The notes: generated by a model from the letters alone, not told the origin. Positions 26,425-35,291 are shown, counted from the first letter of the stretch. The stretch: 64,000 bases of DNA from Salipiger profundus (GCF_001969385.1 NZ_CP014796.1:868001-932000); one strand, 5' to 3'. Numbers and translations are program-made.

Positions 26425-26988
26425 GGCAATAGCGCCGGCGGCGCATCGCGCGCGGGGGCGGCATCGGCGGGACGGATGTAGAGCGGCGCGGGGCGGGCCC
26501 CGGCGTCGCGGCCTGCCGCGATCCGCGCGATGCGGCGGGCGATCTCTTCGGGCGGGGGCGGCAGGCAGAGCCCGCTTTCCGGCGCCGGCGCCAGCGCGGG
26601 CTCGGCGCCCCGGGCCTTCATGTAGGCCTGCCCGCGCGGCGCGGGCACCGCCGCCATGCCATCGGGGGCTTCGAGATGGATGACGTCGAAGGTGTCGACC
26701 CCCGATGGCCGGCACGTCGAGCGCCAGTGCCAGCCCGCGCGCGGCAGAGACCGAGATGCGGATGCCGGTGAAGTTGCCGGGGCCGATGCCAACCCCGATG
26801 CGGCCGATGTCGGCCCAGCCAAGTGCCGCATCGGCAAGCAGTTCTTCGAGCAGCGGCATCAGGCGCTCGGCCTGTCCGCGCCCCATCTCCTCGGCCCGCG
26901 CGGCAAGCACCCGCCCGTCCCGCAGCAAAGCGGCCGCGCAATGCGCGGCCGACGTGTCAAAGGCCAGAACGGTCGTGTGCCGGGTCAT
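26421..26988 (-). pseudogene. tsaB: tRNA threonylcarbamoyladenosine biosynthesis protein TsaB, frameshifted in this sequence
   Basis: TsaB helps make t6A37 in ANN-decoding tRNAs, together with TsaD and TsaE. The N-terminal part is standard (LAFDTSAAHCAAALLRDG, GVGIGPGNFTGIRISVSAARG). At a run of five G (C on plus, 26699-26703) the frame shifts. VPAIG should continue as VDTFDVIHLEAPDGMAAVP, which is intact in the next frame and runs to a stop overlapping rimI. Removing one G restores about 188 aa. TsaB is normally essential, so a sequencing error, or less likely ribosomal slippage, is more plausible than true loss. The gene begins 6 bases after nfuA. Confidence 0.85.
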
Positions 26989-26994
26989 GGACGA

Positions 26995-27555
26995 TCAGAC
27001 GGCGACGGGCCGCACCTCGGTGACCTCGGGGATGTAGTGGCGCAGCAGGTTCTCGATGCCCATCTTCAGGGTAAGCGTCGAGGACGGGCAGCCCGCGCAG
27101 GCGCCCTGCATGTGCAGGTAGACGACGCCGCGCTCGAAGCCGTGGAAGGTGATGTCGCCACCGTCCTGGGCCACGGCCGGCCGCACGCGGCTGTCGAGCA
27201 GTTCCTTGATCTGGCCGACGATTTCCTCGTCCTCGCCTTCGAAGGCCGCGTGGCCCGAGGCGCCGCCTTCGCCTGCCATGACGGGCTCGCCCGACTGGAA
27301 GTGCTCCATGATCGCGCCGAGGACGGCGGGCTTCACGTGATCCCAGTCCGCACCCTCGTCCTTGGTGACGGTGACGAAATCGTTGCCGAGGAAGACCCCG
27401 GTCACGCCGGTGACGCCGAACAGGCGCTTCGCGAGCGGCGACACCTCTGCGCCTTCCGCGCTGGGGAAGTCGGCCGTGCCTGCGCCCAGAACGCTCTGGC
27501 CGGGCAGGAATTTCAGCGTTGCGGGGTTCGGAGTGGATTCGGTCTGAATGAACAT
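26995..27555 (-). CDS. nfuA: NifU-like Fe-S cluster carrier protein (NFU type)
   Basis: A 186-aa scaffold or carrier that hands Fe-S clusters to client proteins. The N-terminal Nfu_N domain starts MFIQTESTPNPATLKFLPGQ. The C-terminal NifU-like domain has the cluster-binding GACAGCPSS (CxxC). It is the first gene of an nfuA-tsaB-rimI unit and has a recognisable promoter with an Irr/ICE-like palindrome beside it, which suggests iron control. Length and both domains are normal. Confidence 0.93.
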   Translation of the reverse strand: MFIQTESTPNPATLKFLPGQSVLGAGTADFPSAEGAEVSPLAKRLFGVTGVTGVFLGNDFVTVTKDEGADWDHVKPAVLGAIMEHFQSGEPVMAGEGGASGHAAFEGEDEEIVGQIKELLDSRVRPAVAQDGGDITFHGFERGVVYLHMQGACAGCPSSTLTLKMGIENLLRHYIPEVTEVRPVAV

Positions 27556-27585
27556 CTGGGGGATACCTTTCTGCCGGGCTCTCCC

Positions 27586-27614
27586 TATATGCGCCTCTGC
27601 CAGCGAAGCGTCAA
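27586..27614 (-). promoter_or_regulatory. Candidate promoter of nfuA-tsaB-rimI
   Basis: On the minus strand TTGACG (-35, 27609-27614) and CATATA (-10, 27586-27591) are 17 bases apart, ending about 30 bases before the nfuA ATG. Confidence 0.55.
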
Positions 27615-27617
27615 GGT

Positions 27618-27632
27618 TTAGAACCGTTCTAA
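27618..27632. promoter_or_regulatory. Irr/ICE-like palindrome upstream of nfuA
   Basis: Perfect palindrome TTAGAAC-C-GTTCTAA. It matches the TTAGAA-N3-TTCTAA form I recall for the alphaproteobacterial iron control element bound by Irr. It ends 3 bases upstream of the -35 of the nfuA promoter. Placement by an Fe-S assembly gene supports the assignment; binding is not shown. Confidence 0.6.
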
Positions 27633-27665
27633 TTCATTTGCCGGGGGCAATGCCTGGCCACCCGC

Positions 27666-28121
27666 TCAGGTGATTTCTTCCAGCCGCTCCTTGGACAGGT
27701 CGCCCGGCACGATGGTCACGGGGATCGGCAGGCTGCCCGAGCCGCGGCTGAGATGATTGACCAGCGGCCCCGGCCCTTTCTTGCCCGGCGCGGCGCCCAG
27801 CACCAGAACCCCGATATTCTCGTCCTCGCGGACCTGGGCGAGGATCTCGTTGACCACGTCGCCCTCGCGGATCACCAGCTCGGGATCGAGATTGTGACGG
27901 TCCCGCATCCACTTGGCGAAGACCTCGAAATGCGCGTGGATGCGCTCGCGCGCCTCTTCGCGCATCAGGTCGCCGACGCCAAGCCAGTGGTTGAACTCGT
28001 CCGGCGGGATCACCGACAGGATGGTCACCCCTGCCCCGGTGTGTTCCGCCCGCATCGCCGCGAAGCGCATCGCGTTGAGGCATTCGCGGCTGTCATCCAG
28101 AATGACGAGAAACTTGCGCAT
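27666..28121 (-). CDS. Universal stress protein (UspA family)
   Basis: A 151-aa cytoplasmic USP. The N-terminal strand MRKFLVILDDSRECLNAMRF and the C-terminal nucleotide-binding type motif (LVLGAAPGKKGPGPLVNHLS, then PIPVTIVPG) are visible. The G-x2-G-x9-G(S/T) ATP motif is altered by the KKGPGP insertion, so ATP binding is uncertain. It is a single-gene unit on the minus strand. Physiological role is general stress tolerance by family. Confidence 0.86.
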   Translation of the reverse strand: MRKFLVILDDSRECLNAMRFAAMRAEHTGAGVTILSVIPPDEFNHWLGVGDLMREEARERIHAHFEVFAKWMRDRHNLDPELVIREGDVVNEILAQVREDENIGVLVLGAAPGKKGPGPLVNHLSRGSGSLPIPVTIVPGDLSKERLEEIT

Positions 28122-28182
28122 CGCCTTCTCCTTCCGCCGGGATCATGGAGCACCGCACCGGCAGGCGCAATGACCGAAGGGC

Positions 28183-29223
28183 TCAGAGCCTGCGACCAAG
28201 CCGCGCCACCCGGCCAAGCGCCATGCCGGCCAGGGTCGAGAGCAGCCAGGCGACCGCCCCGGCGAGCATGGCGTGAAGCGCGAGCACGCGGCGAGGCAGT
28301 CTCAGGGTCGCCCGCATCACCCGGGACTTCCCGAGCAGCGCGAAGAGTCCACGCGCCTCTTCCCCCGTCGCCTCCGTCACCCGGGCGAGCCGGGCAAGCT
28401 CGGACGGCGTGTCGGCGTAGCGTACGAGGACAAGCGCATCGGCCACCGAACTGTGCTCGGCCACACGCCCCGCGTCTGCCGCCATGCCGCCAAGCCGCTG
28501 CAGCGCCCCGACGTCGGTCACCGCCTCGAGCGGCACCCGCCGCAGGGCGAAATCGTTCAGCCGGTCCCAGCGCACCGGCACGTCACCGGCCGACCGCAGG
28601 GCAGTGCGCAATCCCGGCGTGAGCGTGCCGAGCCGGTTCGCCAGTCGCGCGGCGGTCGCGCCGGCCTTGACCGTGGCGGAACTGCCCGCCGTCATCAGCA
28701 CCGCCGCCGTCGCCGCGAGCCCGGTCAGGGCAAGGCCGACCTCCAGCCGGTCGACCTCGCCTCCCGAGGCATAGACGCCGACCTGCCGCCGCAGCGCGTT
28801 GGCATCCCCGGCGGGGGTCATCTCGAGCGGCAGGGCGCAAACGGCGAGTTGAGAAAGCGACCGGCACTCCGCCACCTCGTAGGCGCAGAGCGCGCAGGAC
28901 TTGCCCGTCGCAAGCCAGTCGTCGTTTCGCCCGGCGAGCGTGGCCGCCTCTGCCTCCAGCTCGGTCGGAAGAGAGACGTCGCGCCGCTCGGCGAGCGTCA
29001 GCAGCGCATCGGCCCGGCGCGCATCGCCGACCGCGACCGCCTCGGCGAGCGTGCGCTCGAGTTCTCCGGAGGACACGGCGCCCGCGACGGCACGGTCGAG
29101 CGCACGGGCGATCTCGTCGATGCCGCGTTCGAGCATCGCCGCGCCGAACGGATTCGCCAGGAACACCCAGACGGCCACCAGCGGTGGCAGCAGCCACGAG
29201 GCAAGCCGAACCGCCCGGCGCAT
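28183..29223 (-). CDS. Unknown membrane protein with a cysteine cluster
   Basis: I do not recognise this 346-aa protein. It has an N-terminal membrane segment (about 7-27), a helical Ala/Glu-rich stretch, then four cysteines (C110, C113, C120, C129) in SCALCAYEVAEC and SQLAVC. Further hydrophobic segments lie around residues 162-182 and in the last 35 residues (LHAMLAGAVAWLLSTLAGMAL). The cysteines would lie between the first two membrane segments, probably in the periplasm, where disulfides or metal binding are possible. It starts 5 bases downstream of the aminotransferase stop, so the two may be co-transcribed. Confidence 0.65.
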   Translation of the reverse strand: MRRAVRLASWLLPPLVAVWVFLANPFGAAMLERGIDEIARALDRAVAGAVSSGELERTLAEAVAVGDARRADALLTLAERRDVSLPTELEAEAATLAGRNDDWLATGKSCALCAYEVAECRSLSQLAVCALPLEMTPAGDANALRRQVGVYASGGEVDRLEVGLALTGLAATAAVLMTAGSSATVKAGATAARLANRLGTLTPGLRTALRSAGDVPVRWDRLNDFALRRVPLEAVTDVGALQRLGGMAADAGRVAEHSSVADALVLVRYADTPSELARLARVTEATGEEARGLFALLGKSRVMRATLRLPRRVLALHAMLAGAVAWLLSTLAGMALGRVARLGRRL

Positions 29224-29228
29224 CGGCG

Positions 29229-30092
29229 TCAGGCCTCGCTGACGGCCCAGTCCCAGTAGAGATCACGCACGCGGCGCGTGACGGGGCCATACTGGTAGCT
29301 GATGTCCTCGAACCCCACGACCGGGGTCACCTTGTTCATGTTCCCGGACAGGAAGACCTCGTCCGCGGTTTCAAAATCCGTGAAGCTCAGCACCGCCTCG
29401 TGCACCTCGATACCGTCGGCGCGCATGTTCTCGATGTGGCGCTTGCGGGTGATTCCGGAAAGGAACGTCCCGTTGGCGATGGGCGTGAACGCGACCCCGT
29501 CCCTGACCATGAAGACATTCGCGGTGGCGCTCTCGGCCACGTTGCCCATGGCATCGGCCACGAGGGCGTTGCCGAACCCGCGCCCGCGCACCTCGGCCAG
29601 CATCCGGGCGTTGTTCGGGTAGAGACAGCCCGCCTTGGCGTTGACCACCGCGTCTTCCATCACCGGGCGACGGAACCGCGTGCGGCCAAGCGTGGTGGTG
29701 GCGTTTTCCGGCGCCATGGGAATGGCCTCCAGCGAGATCGCGAAGCCGGTCGCGTCGGTCGACGGCACGATCGCTGTCGGGTCGCCGTTGATGCCCCAGT
29801 ACATCGGGCGGATGTAGACGGCAGTGTCCCTGGGATAGGTCGACAGCCCTTCCCACACGATCTGCACCATGTCCTCGGTCGTGACGGTGGGCACCAGCAT
29901 CAGTGCCTCGGCCGAGCGGTTCACCCGCGCGCAGTGGGCATAGAGATCGGGCACCATCCCGTTGACGTAACGGGCCCCGTCGAACACCGTGGAGCCGAGC
30001 CACGCGCCGTGATCTGCGCCACGCATGACCGGCACGTCGCCGTCATGCCAGGTGCCTTGGAAATAGGTGCGGATGTTGGTGCCGACTGCCAT
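29229..30092 (-). CDS. ilvE: Branched-chain amino acid aminotransferase (PLP fold type IV)
   Basis: A 287-aa class IV aminotransferase that interconverts branched-chain amino acids and their keto acids. GAWLGSTVFDGARYVNG, the PLP lysine in DAVVNAKAGCLYPNNARML, and EVFLSGNMNKVTPV are typical. The related D-amino-acid aminotransferase and 4-amino-4-deoxychorismate lyase share the fold, so substrate choice is by overall similarity. AGAGGATC precedes the ATG. It is followed after 5 bases by an unknown membrane protein gene. Confidence 0.85.
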   Translation of the reverse strand: MAVGTNIRTYFQGTWHDGDVPVMRGADHGAWLGSTVFDGARYVNGMVPDLYAHCARVNRSAEALMLVPTVTTEDMVQIVWEGLSTYPRDTAVYIRPMYWGINGDPTAIVPSTDATGFAISLEAIPMAPENATTTLGRTRFRRPVMEDAVVNAKAGCLYPNNARMLAEVRGRGFGNALVADAMGNVAESATANVFMVRDGVAFTPIANGTFLSGITRKRHIENMRADGIEVHEAVLSFTDFETADEVFLSGNMNKVTPVVGFEDISYQYGPVTRRVRDLYWDWAVSEA

Positions 30093-30230
30093 GGGGATCC
30101 TCTTGGGAAGTTGCGCGGCGCCAAGTTAGGACCCGAGCCGAACAAGGTCCAGTCCGCCCGCCCCGGGTTGCGTGATCAAATTCCGCTGGCCGAATTCAAC
30201 CGGTGTTCTGCCCCCGAATTGAACAGCAGG

Positions 30231-32111
30231 TCAGCCGTTTTCGTGGAAGAAGGCGTAGATCCGCTCTGCAAGCGCCGCGCTCACGCCGTCGACGGCCTTG
30301 AGATCGGCGAGGTTGGCGCGGCTCACCGCCTTGGCCGATCCGAAGTGCGCCAGCAGCGCCCGCTTGCGCGAGGCGCCGACGCCCGGCACCTCGTCGAGCG
30401 GGTTGGCCATCTGGCTCTTGGCCCGCTTCGCGCGGTGGGTGCCGATGGCAAAACGGTGCGCCTCGTCGCGCAGGCGCTGGATGAAATAGAGCACCGGGTC
30501 GTTGTGGCGCAGCGCGAAGGGGCGCTGACCGACCCGGTGGAATTCCTCCTTGCCGGCATCGCGGTCGATGCCCTTGGCCACGCCGACCATGGGCACGTCC
30601 TCGACCCCGAATTCACGCATGATCTCGGCCACCGCCGAGACCTGCCCGGCGCCGCCGTCGATCAGCAGAAGGTCGGGCCAGAGCCCCTTCTCGCGGTCGG
30701 GGTCTTCCTTGAGCAGACGGGTGAAGCGCCGGGTGAGCACCTCTTTCATCATGCCGAAGTCGTCGCCCGGCACGAGATCCTCACCCTTGATGTTATACTT
30801 GCGGTACTGGTTCTTCATGAAGCCTTCCGGCCCCGCGACGATCATCCCGCCCACGGCGTTCGTGCCCATGATGTGGCTGTTGTCGTAGACCTCGATCCGC
30901 TCCGGCGCCGCGTCGAGCCCGAAGGCCTCGGCCACGCCGCGCAGGAGCTTGGCCTGCGTCGCGGTCTCGGACATGCGCCGTGCGAGGCTCTCGCGGGCAT
31001 TGCGCGCGGCCCCCTCGATCAGCTCGGCCTTCTCGCCCCGCTGCGGCACGGCGATCTCGACCTTGCGACCGGCCTTTTCCGACAGCGCCTCGCCCATCAG
31101 GTCCGGGTTGTCGAGGCCGTGGCTCAGCAGCAGCAGGCGCGGCGGCTCCTTGCCGTCATAGAACTGGCCGATGAACGCCTCGAGCACCTCGGCGGCGTCG
31201 ACGTCATCGCCGACCCGCGGATAGAAGTCGCGGTTGCCCCAGTTCTGGTGCGCCCGGATGAAGAACACCTGCACACAGGCCTGCCCGCCCTCCATGTGCA
31301 GCGCAATCACGTCGGCCTCGGCCACGCCGCGCGGGTTGATACCCTGCACGGTCTGCACCTGAGTCAGCGCCCGGATCCGGTCGCGGATCGCGGCGGCGCG
31401 CTCGAACTCCATCGCCTCGGAGGCTTCCATCATCTGCGCCGCCAGCGTCTCCTGGATGCGGGTCGACTTGCCCGACAGGAACCGCTGCGCATCCTTCACC
31501 GTCGCCGCGTAATCCGCTTCCGAGATGTAGCCCACGCAGGGTGCCGAGCAGCGCTTGATCTGGTAGAGCAGGCACGGCCGCGAGCGCCCCTCGAACTGCG
31601 AGTCCGAGCAGTTGCGCAGCAGGAAGACCTTCTGAAGCTGGTTGAGCGTCCGGTTCACCGCGCCGGCGCTGGCAAAGGGCCCGTAATAGGCCGCCTTCTC
31701 GGTCTTGGCACCGCGGTGCTTGCGGATCTGTGGAAAGGCGTGCTCGGTCGTGACCTGGATGTTCGGGAACGACTTGTCGTCGCGCAGCAGCACGTTGAAC
31801 TTGGGCTTGAGCTGCTTGATGAGGTTCTGCTCGAGCAGCAGCGCCTCGGTCTCGGTCCGCGTCGTGAGGAACATCATCGACGCGGTCTCGGAGATCATCC
31901 GCGCGATGCGCCGCGAATGCCCCGAGGGCCGCGCGTAGTTCGACACCCGCGCCTTGAGATTGCGCGCCTTGCCCACGTATAGAACCCGGCTCTGCTCATC
32001 GAGCATCCGGTAGACGCCGGGGCTCGAGTCCAGCGTCCTGAGGTAGGCCTGGATCACCTCGTGCCCACGCTTCGGCGCGGCGGTTTCACGTGAGTCGGTT
32101 TGCTCGGTCAT
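30231..32111 (-). CDS. uvrC: UvrABC excinuclease subunit C
   Basis: A 626-aa nucleotide-excision-repair endonuclease that makes both incisions around damage. The N-terminal GIY-YIG domain ([21 protein letters not shown]), a cysteine-bearing linker, a UVR motif ([20 protein letters not shown]), the RNase-H-like 3' domain with [15 protein letters not shown], and the C-terminal HhH pair ([19 protein letters not shown]) are all in order. Length is normal. AAAGGA abuts the ATG, which is unusually close. The upstream gap is AT-rich. Confidence 0.97.
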   Translation of the reverse strand: MTEQTDSRETAAPKRGHEVIQAYLRTLDSSPGVYRMLDEQSRVLYVGKARNLKARVSNYARPSGHSRRIARMISETASMMFLTTRTETEALLLEQNLIKQLKPKFNVLLRDDKSFPNIQVTTEHAFPQIRKHRGAKTEKAAYYGPFASAGAVNRTLNQLQKVFLLRNCSDSQFEGRSRPCLLYQIKRCSAPCVGYISEADYAATVKDAQRFLSGKSTRIQETLAAQMMEASEAMEFERAAAIRDRIRALTQVQTVQGINPRGVAEADVIALHMEGGQACVQVFFIRAHQNWGNRDFYPRVGDDVDAAEVLEAFIGQFYDGKEPPRLLLLSHGLDNPDLMGEALSEKAGRKVEIAVPQRGEKAELIEGAARNARESLARRMSETATQAKLLRGVAEAFGLDAAPERIEVYDNSHIMGTNAVGGMIVAGPEGFMKNQYRKYNIKGEDLVPGDDFGMMKEVLTRRFTRLLKEDPDREKGLWPDLLLIDGGAGQVSAVAEIMREFGVEDVPMVGVAKGIDRDAGKEEFHRVGQRPFALRHNDPVLYFIQRLRDEAHRFAIGTHRAKRAKSQMANPLDEVPGVGASRKRALLAHFGSAKAVSRANLADLKAVDGVSAALAERIYAFFHENG

Positions 32112-32438
32112 TCCTTTGCACTCAAACGGTCACGGGCGCGTGATTCCAGTGAATCGGCTGCAATGCCGATGGGGTGAATTCAAGTTGTTTTCCATCCACG
32201 GATCATGTGGATAACTCTGAGGGCCGTTTGCAGACAAACCCGAATTTTCCTTGTTTTCTTATAGCTTCGAGCCGTTGCACGAAATTTAGGCAAAAATACA
32301 AGCAATTGATTTTGCTTTGTATTTTCTCAAATCGCGCGACAAGCCCTTGAAGACATGGCCCTTTTGTAAAGCTTTCTTAACAGCAACGGCGCCGGTGCAA
32401 AACTTGCCGCAGGGGCATGTCGCCCCGCCTCCGTGCCG
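32112..32438. other. AT-rich intergenic region (327 bases) upstream of uvrC
   Basis: No gene is seen. The region is much more AT-rich than its flanks. It contains an imperfect inverted repeat at 32293-32325 with arms AAAATACAAGCA and TGCTTTGTATTTT. That could terminate the upstream SDR gene or bind a regulator. A uvrC promoter should be here, but I see no clear -35/-10 pair. Confidence 0.55.
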
Positions 32439-33230
32439 TCACTCAACCCCAAGGACATCCGGCGTGCGCCATGCAAGGTGCTGGCCGCCGTCGATGCACA
32501 GGAGCTGCCCGGTGAAGCCGGGCGATTCGAGCAGGAATCCGAGCGCGGCAGTGATGTCGCCCGGGTTCGATCCGCGCTCGAGAATCGTTGCCGCACGCTG
32601 GTTGCCGAAGTGCTCGTCGCTCTGCCGCGCGCCCTTGAGAGTCGGACCGGGACCGATGGCATTCACCCGCACCCGCGGCGCAAGCGCCATCGCGGCGGTC
32701 TGGGTCAGCGTCCAGAGCGCCGACTTGGCGAGCGTGTAGCTCATGAACTCGGGGGTCAGCTTGCGCACGCGCTGGTCGATCATGTTGACCACAAACCCCT
32801 GCGCCAGCGGCTCGCCCATGTCGTCGCGCAGCGGCTCGGGCACCTGTGCGGCCAGCGCCTGTGTCAGCACGAAGGGCGCACGCAGGTTCGACATCATGTG
32901 CCGGTCCCAGCTTTCGCGGGTCGTGGTCTCGATGTTGTCGTAGTCGAAGATCGAGGCGTTGTTCACGAGCACGCTCAGCGGTCCGCCAAGGGCTTCGGCG
33001 GCTTGCGGCACCAGCGCCTCTGCCGCGCGCTCGTCGAGCAGGTCGGCCTGCACCACGTCCGCCGTGCGGTCCATGGCGCGGATCTCTTCCGCGACCTCGC
33101 GCGCCGCCTCCTCGGAGCCTGCGTAGTGCACCGCGACATCGTAGCCGCGCCGCGCCAGGTCCAGCGCCATCTCGCGGCCAAGCCGCTTGCCCGCGCCGGT
33201 CACCAGCGCGCGTTTCACCGCGATTGCCAT
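32439..33230 (-). CDS. SDR oxidoreductase, pteridine reductase / FolM-like
   Basis: A 263-aa short-chain reductase. The cofactor motif is TGAGKRLGRE (residues 11-20); the arginine at the third variable position is typical of the pteridine reductase/FolM group, which reduce dihydropterins with NADPH. The catalytic YTLAK and VLVNNASIF motifs are intact. C-terminal GQLLCIDGGQHL is standard. It ends the run antiporter - SDR, with a 13-base gap. Dihydromonapterin or dihydrofolate reduction is plausible, unproven. Confidence 0.82.
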   Translation of the reverse strand: MAIAVKRALVTGAGKRLGREMALDLARRGYDVAVHYAGSEEAAREVAEEIRAMDRTADVVQADLLDERAAEALVPQAAEALGGPLSVLVNNASIFDYDNIETTTRESWDRHMMSNLRAPFVLTQALAAQVPEPLRDDMGEPLAQGFVVNMIDQRVRKLTPEFMSYTLAKSALWTLTQTAAMALAPRVRVNAIGPGPTLKGARQSDEHFGNQRAATILERGSNPGDITAALGFLLESPGFTGQLLCIDGGQHLAWRTPDVLGVE

Positions 33231-33243
33231 CGCCTTCTCCCCT

Positions 33244-34197
33244 TCAGATCAGCACCGCACCAACATAGGCCACATACAGCAGCGACAAGATCACGCCCCA
33301 GACCCGGCCGAGGTCGCGGCCCCAGAACACGAAGGGCATCAGCAGCAACGACGCCCCGAGCATCACCCACAGGTCGAACCGCAGGAACTCGGGATCGACC
33401 GGCATCGGCTTGATGAAGGCGGCGATCCCGATGATCGCCAGAAGGTTGAACATGTTCGAACCGATGACGTTGCCCAGCGCCACGTCCGCCTGCTTGCGCA
33501 GGGCCGCCATGACGGTGGTCGCGAGCTCTGGCAGCGAGGTGCCGAGCGCCACGAGCGTGAGCCCGATCACCGTGTCGGGCACGCCGAACATCTTGGCGAT
33601 CTCGGTCGAACTGTCGACAAGCAGGTCCGCGCCAAGCGGCAACCCCGCGAGCCCCAGCACGAGGAAGAAGGCGATCTTCCACCACGGCATGTCCGGGTCC
33701 GCGCCCTCGGGCTCCTCGAGTTCTTCGAGCACCTCGGCCCTGCCTTCGCGCCGGTGCCGCAGCGCGTCACGTACCGAGTCGAAGAGGATCAGCGCAAGCG
33801 ACCCCAGCAGCACCACCCCGGCGATCCAATCGAAGGTTCCCCGGAACGCCAGAGCGATGAACAGTACCGAGCCCGCCAGCATGATGGCGTAGCTCTTGCG
33901 CGTGTCATGGGTCGAGGTGTGCATGACCGTGATCAGCGCCGGGATGCCCAGCACCAGCAGCACGTTCGCCGTGTTCGAGCCGACGACGTTGCCCAGCGCG
34001 ATGCCCGGCACCCCGGCCATGGCAGCCTGGATCGAGATCAGCAGTTCCGGCGCCGAGGTGCCGAAGGCAACGATGGTCAGGCTGACGATCAGCGCGGGAA
34101 TTCCCACGCGCAGGGACAGGTTCACCGCGCCTTTCACGAGCGCGTCCCCTGCCAGGAGAAGGATCACGAGGCCGAGGGCCGCGTAGACGAAGACCAT
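33244..34197 (-). CDS. Calcium/sodium antiporter, CaCA family (YrbG type)
   Basis: A 317-aa inner-membrane cation exchanger. The two inverted alpha-repeats are seen as VAFGTSAPELLIS and VALGTSLPELATTV, each followed by GNVVGSNTANVLL or GNVIGSNMFNLLA. About ten membrane segments flank an acidic loop (EELEEPEGADPD). An upstream GTG at 34203 overlaps the stop of the small zinc-ribbon gene, but the ATG at 34197 has AAGGGG at better spacing, so I chose it. It exports Ca2+ or exchanges Na+; direction is inferred from the family. Confidence 0.92.
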   Translation of the reverse strand: MVFVYAALGLVILLLAGDALVKGAVNLSLRVGIPALIVSLTIVAFGTSAPELLISIQAAMAGVPGIALGNVVGSNTANVLLVLGIPALITVMHTSTHDTRKSYAIMLAGSVLFIALAFRGTFDWIAGVVLLGSLALILFDSVRDALRHRREGRAEVLEELEEPEGADPDMPWWKIAFFLVLGLAGLPLGADLLVDSSTEIAKMFGVPDTVIGLTLVALGTSLPELATTVMAALRKQADVALGNVIGSNMFNLLAIIGIAAFIKPMPVDPEFLRFDLWVMLGASLLLMPFVFWGRDLGRVWGVILSLLYVAYVGAVLI

Positions 34198-34199
34198 GG

Positions 34200-34370
34200 T
34201 CACCCCTTGTCGATCTTTTCGCAGCTGCAGGGCCCCTTACCGATCCGGTAACGACCGCAGCGCGGGCATTTCTTCTGGGCGAGCCGCTTGGCGCCCGGCA
34301 TGCGAAGCTTGCCGAACATGCCGAGCACGGCAATCACCACCAGGAATATCGCGACGATCTTGGCCAGCAC
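34200..34370 (-). CDS. 56-aa membrane protein with C-terminal zinc ribbon
   Basis: A short gene packed between sppA and the antiporter. It begins with GTG one base after the sppA stop and ends at a TGA overlapping an in-frame GTG of the antiporter. The peptide has one membrane helix (VAIFLVVIAVLGMFG), a basic stretch, then CPRCGRYRIGKGPCSC, a four-cysteine knuckle that should bind zinc. The base composition and spacing look coding. No function is known to me. The arrangement implies translational coupling with its neighbours. Confidence 0.8.
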   Translation of the reverse strand: MLAKIVAIFLVVIAVLGMFGKLRMPGAKRLAQKKCPRCGRYRIGKGPCSCEKIDKG

Positions 34371-34371
34371 G

Positions 34372-35169
34372 TCAGAGGCCGAACCGCGCGTAGGCCGCGC
34401 GTTCCTCGATGGTCTCCATCGCGTCCTGCGCGAGCGACATGCCGATGCGCGGGAAAAGGCGCTTCTTCTGCTCGTAGCGGCGGAAGCGCACCTTGTCGCC
34501 GAAGCGCGCCTTCATCACCGGCACGAGGTGCCCCACCCCATCCGCGAGACCGACCTCGCAGGCCTTCTGGCCGATCCAGACCTCACCGGTGAACAGCTCC
34601 GGGTCGTCGGCAAGCTTCTCGCCGCGCCGCGCCTTCACCTGCGCGATGAAGGTCTCGTGCAGCTGGCCAAGCAGGCGGTCGAGCCGCGCCACGTCCTCTT
34701 CGCTCTCGGGGCGGAAGGGGTCCATCATGCTCTTCGACTTGCCGGCGGTGTGGACACGGCGCTCGATTCCCTGCCGCTGCAGGAACACATGCGCCCCGAA
34801 GCCCGCCGAGATCACCCCGATCGACCCCAGGATCGAACTCGCGTCGGCATGGATCTCGTCCGCCGCGGTGGCCAGCCAGTAGCCCCCGGACGCCGCCACG
34901 TCCTCGGTGAAGGCAAAGACCGGCACCCCGGTCTCCTCCGACAGCCGCCGGATGCGGGCGGCGATCAGCGAGCTCTGCACCGGCGAGCCGCCGGGCGAGT
35001 TGATCTCGAGCGCCACCGCGTCGGGCTTGCCGCGCCGGAACGCCTTTTCCAGCAGCGGCCGCAGGCTGGCGTCGTTCATGCCAGAGCGGCCGGCGACACC
35101 GATGGCGCCCTGCATGCGGACGACCGCCACCGTCGGGCGCGATTTCACGAAGGGGATCCGTAGCTTCAT
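34372..35169 (-). CDS. sppA: S49 family signal-peptide-peptidase-like serine protease
   Basis: A 265-aa single-domain S49 peptidase, half the size of E. coli SppA and like the short bacterial forms. The catalytic Ser lies in EDVAASGGYWLATAAD and the Lys in HTAGKSKSMMDP; NSPGGSPVQSSLIA is the oxyanion-side motif. The N-terminus MKLRIPFVKSRPTVAVVRM lacks a clear signal, so it may be peripheral to the membrane. It probably degrades cleaved signal peptides. It heads sppA - zinc-ribbon protein - antiporter. Confidence 0.88.
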   Translation of the reverse strand: MKLRIPFVKSRPTVAVVRMQGAIGVAGRSGMNDASLRPLLEKAFRRGKPDAVALEINSPGGSPVQSSLIAARIRRLSEETGVPVFAFTEDVAASGGYWLATAADEIHADASSILGSIGVISAGFGAHVFLQRQGIERRVHTAGKSKSMMDPFRPESEEDVARLDRLLGQLHETFIAQVKARRGEKLADDPELFTGEVWIGQKACEVGLADGVGHLVPVMKARFGDKVRFRRYEQKKRLFPRIGMSLAQDAMETIEERAAYARFGL

Positions 35170-35291
35170 GCGGGGTCATGTAGAGACGGCCCGATGGACA
35201 AACAAGACAGGACGCAAAAGAAGCCGCGCCCGTGACCATGCTGCGCCCGGTCTTCTTCTGGCCGGAAATATCCCGGGGGGAGCGCCAGCGG

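Noticed and set aside
25990..26988. Apparent 332-residue TsaB-RimI fusion protein
   Set aside because: The middle segment is a frame-shifted reading of TsaB with no similarity. The correct TsaB continuation is in the next frame and ends in a normal GTGA overlap with rimI.
29184..31982. 932-codon open frame on the plus strand over uvrC and the aminotransferase
   Set aside because: It is antisense to two fully supported genes, crosses their boundary and shows no protein-like domain.
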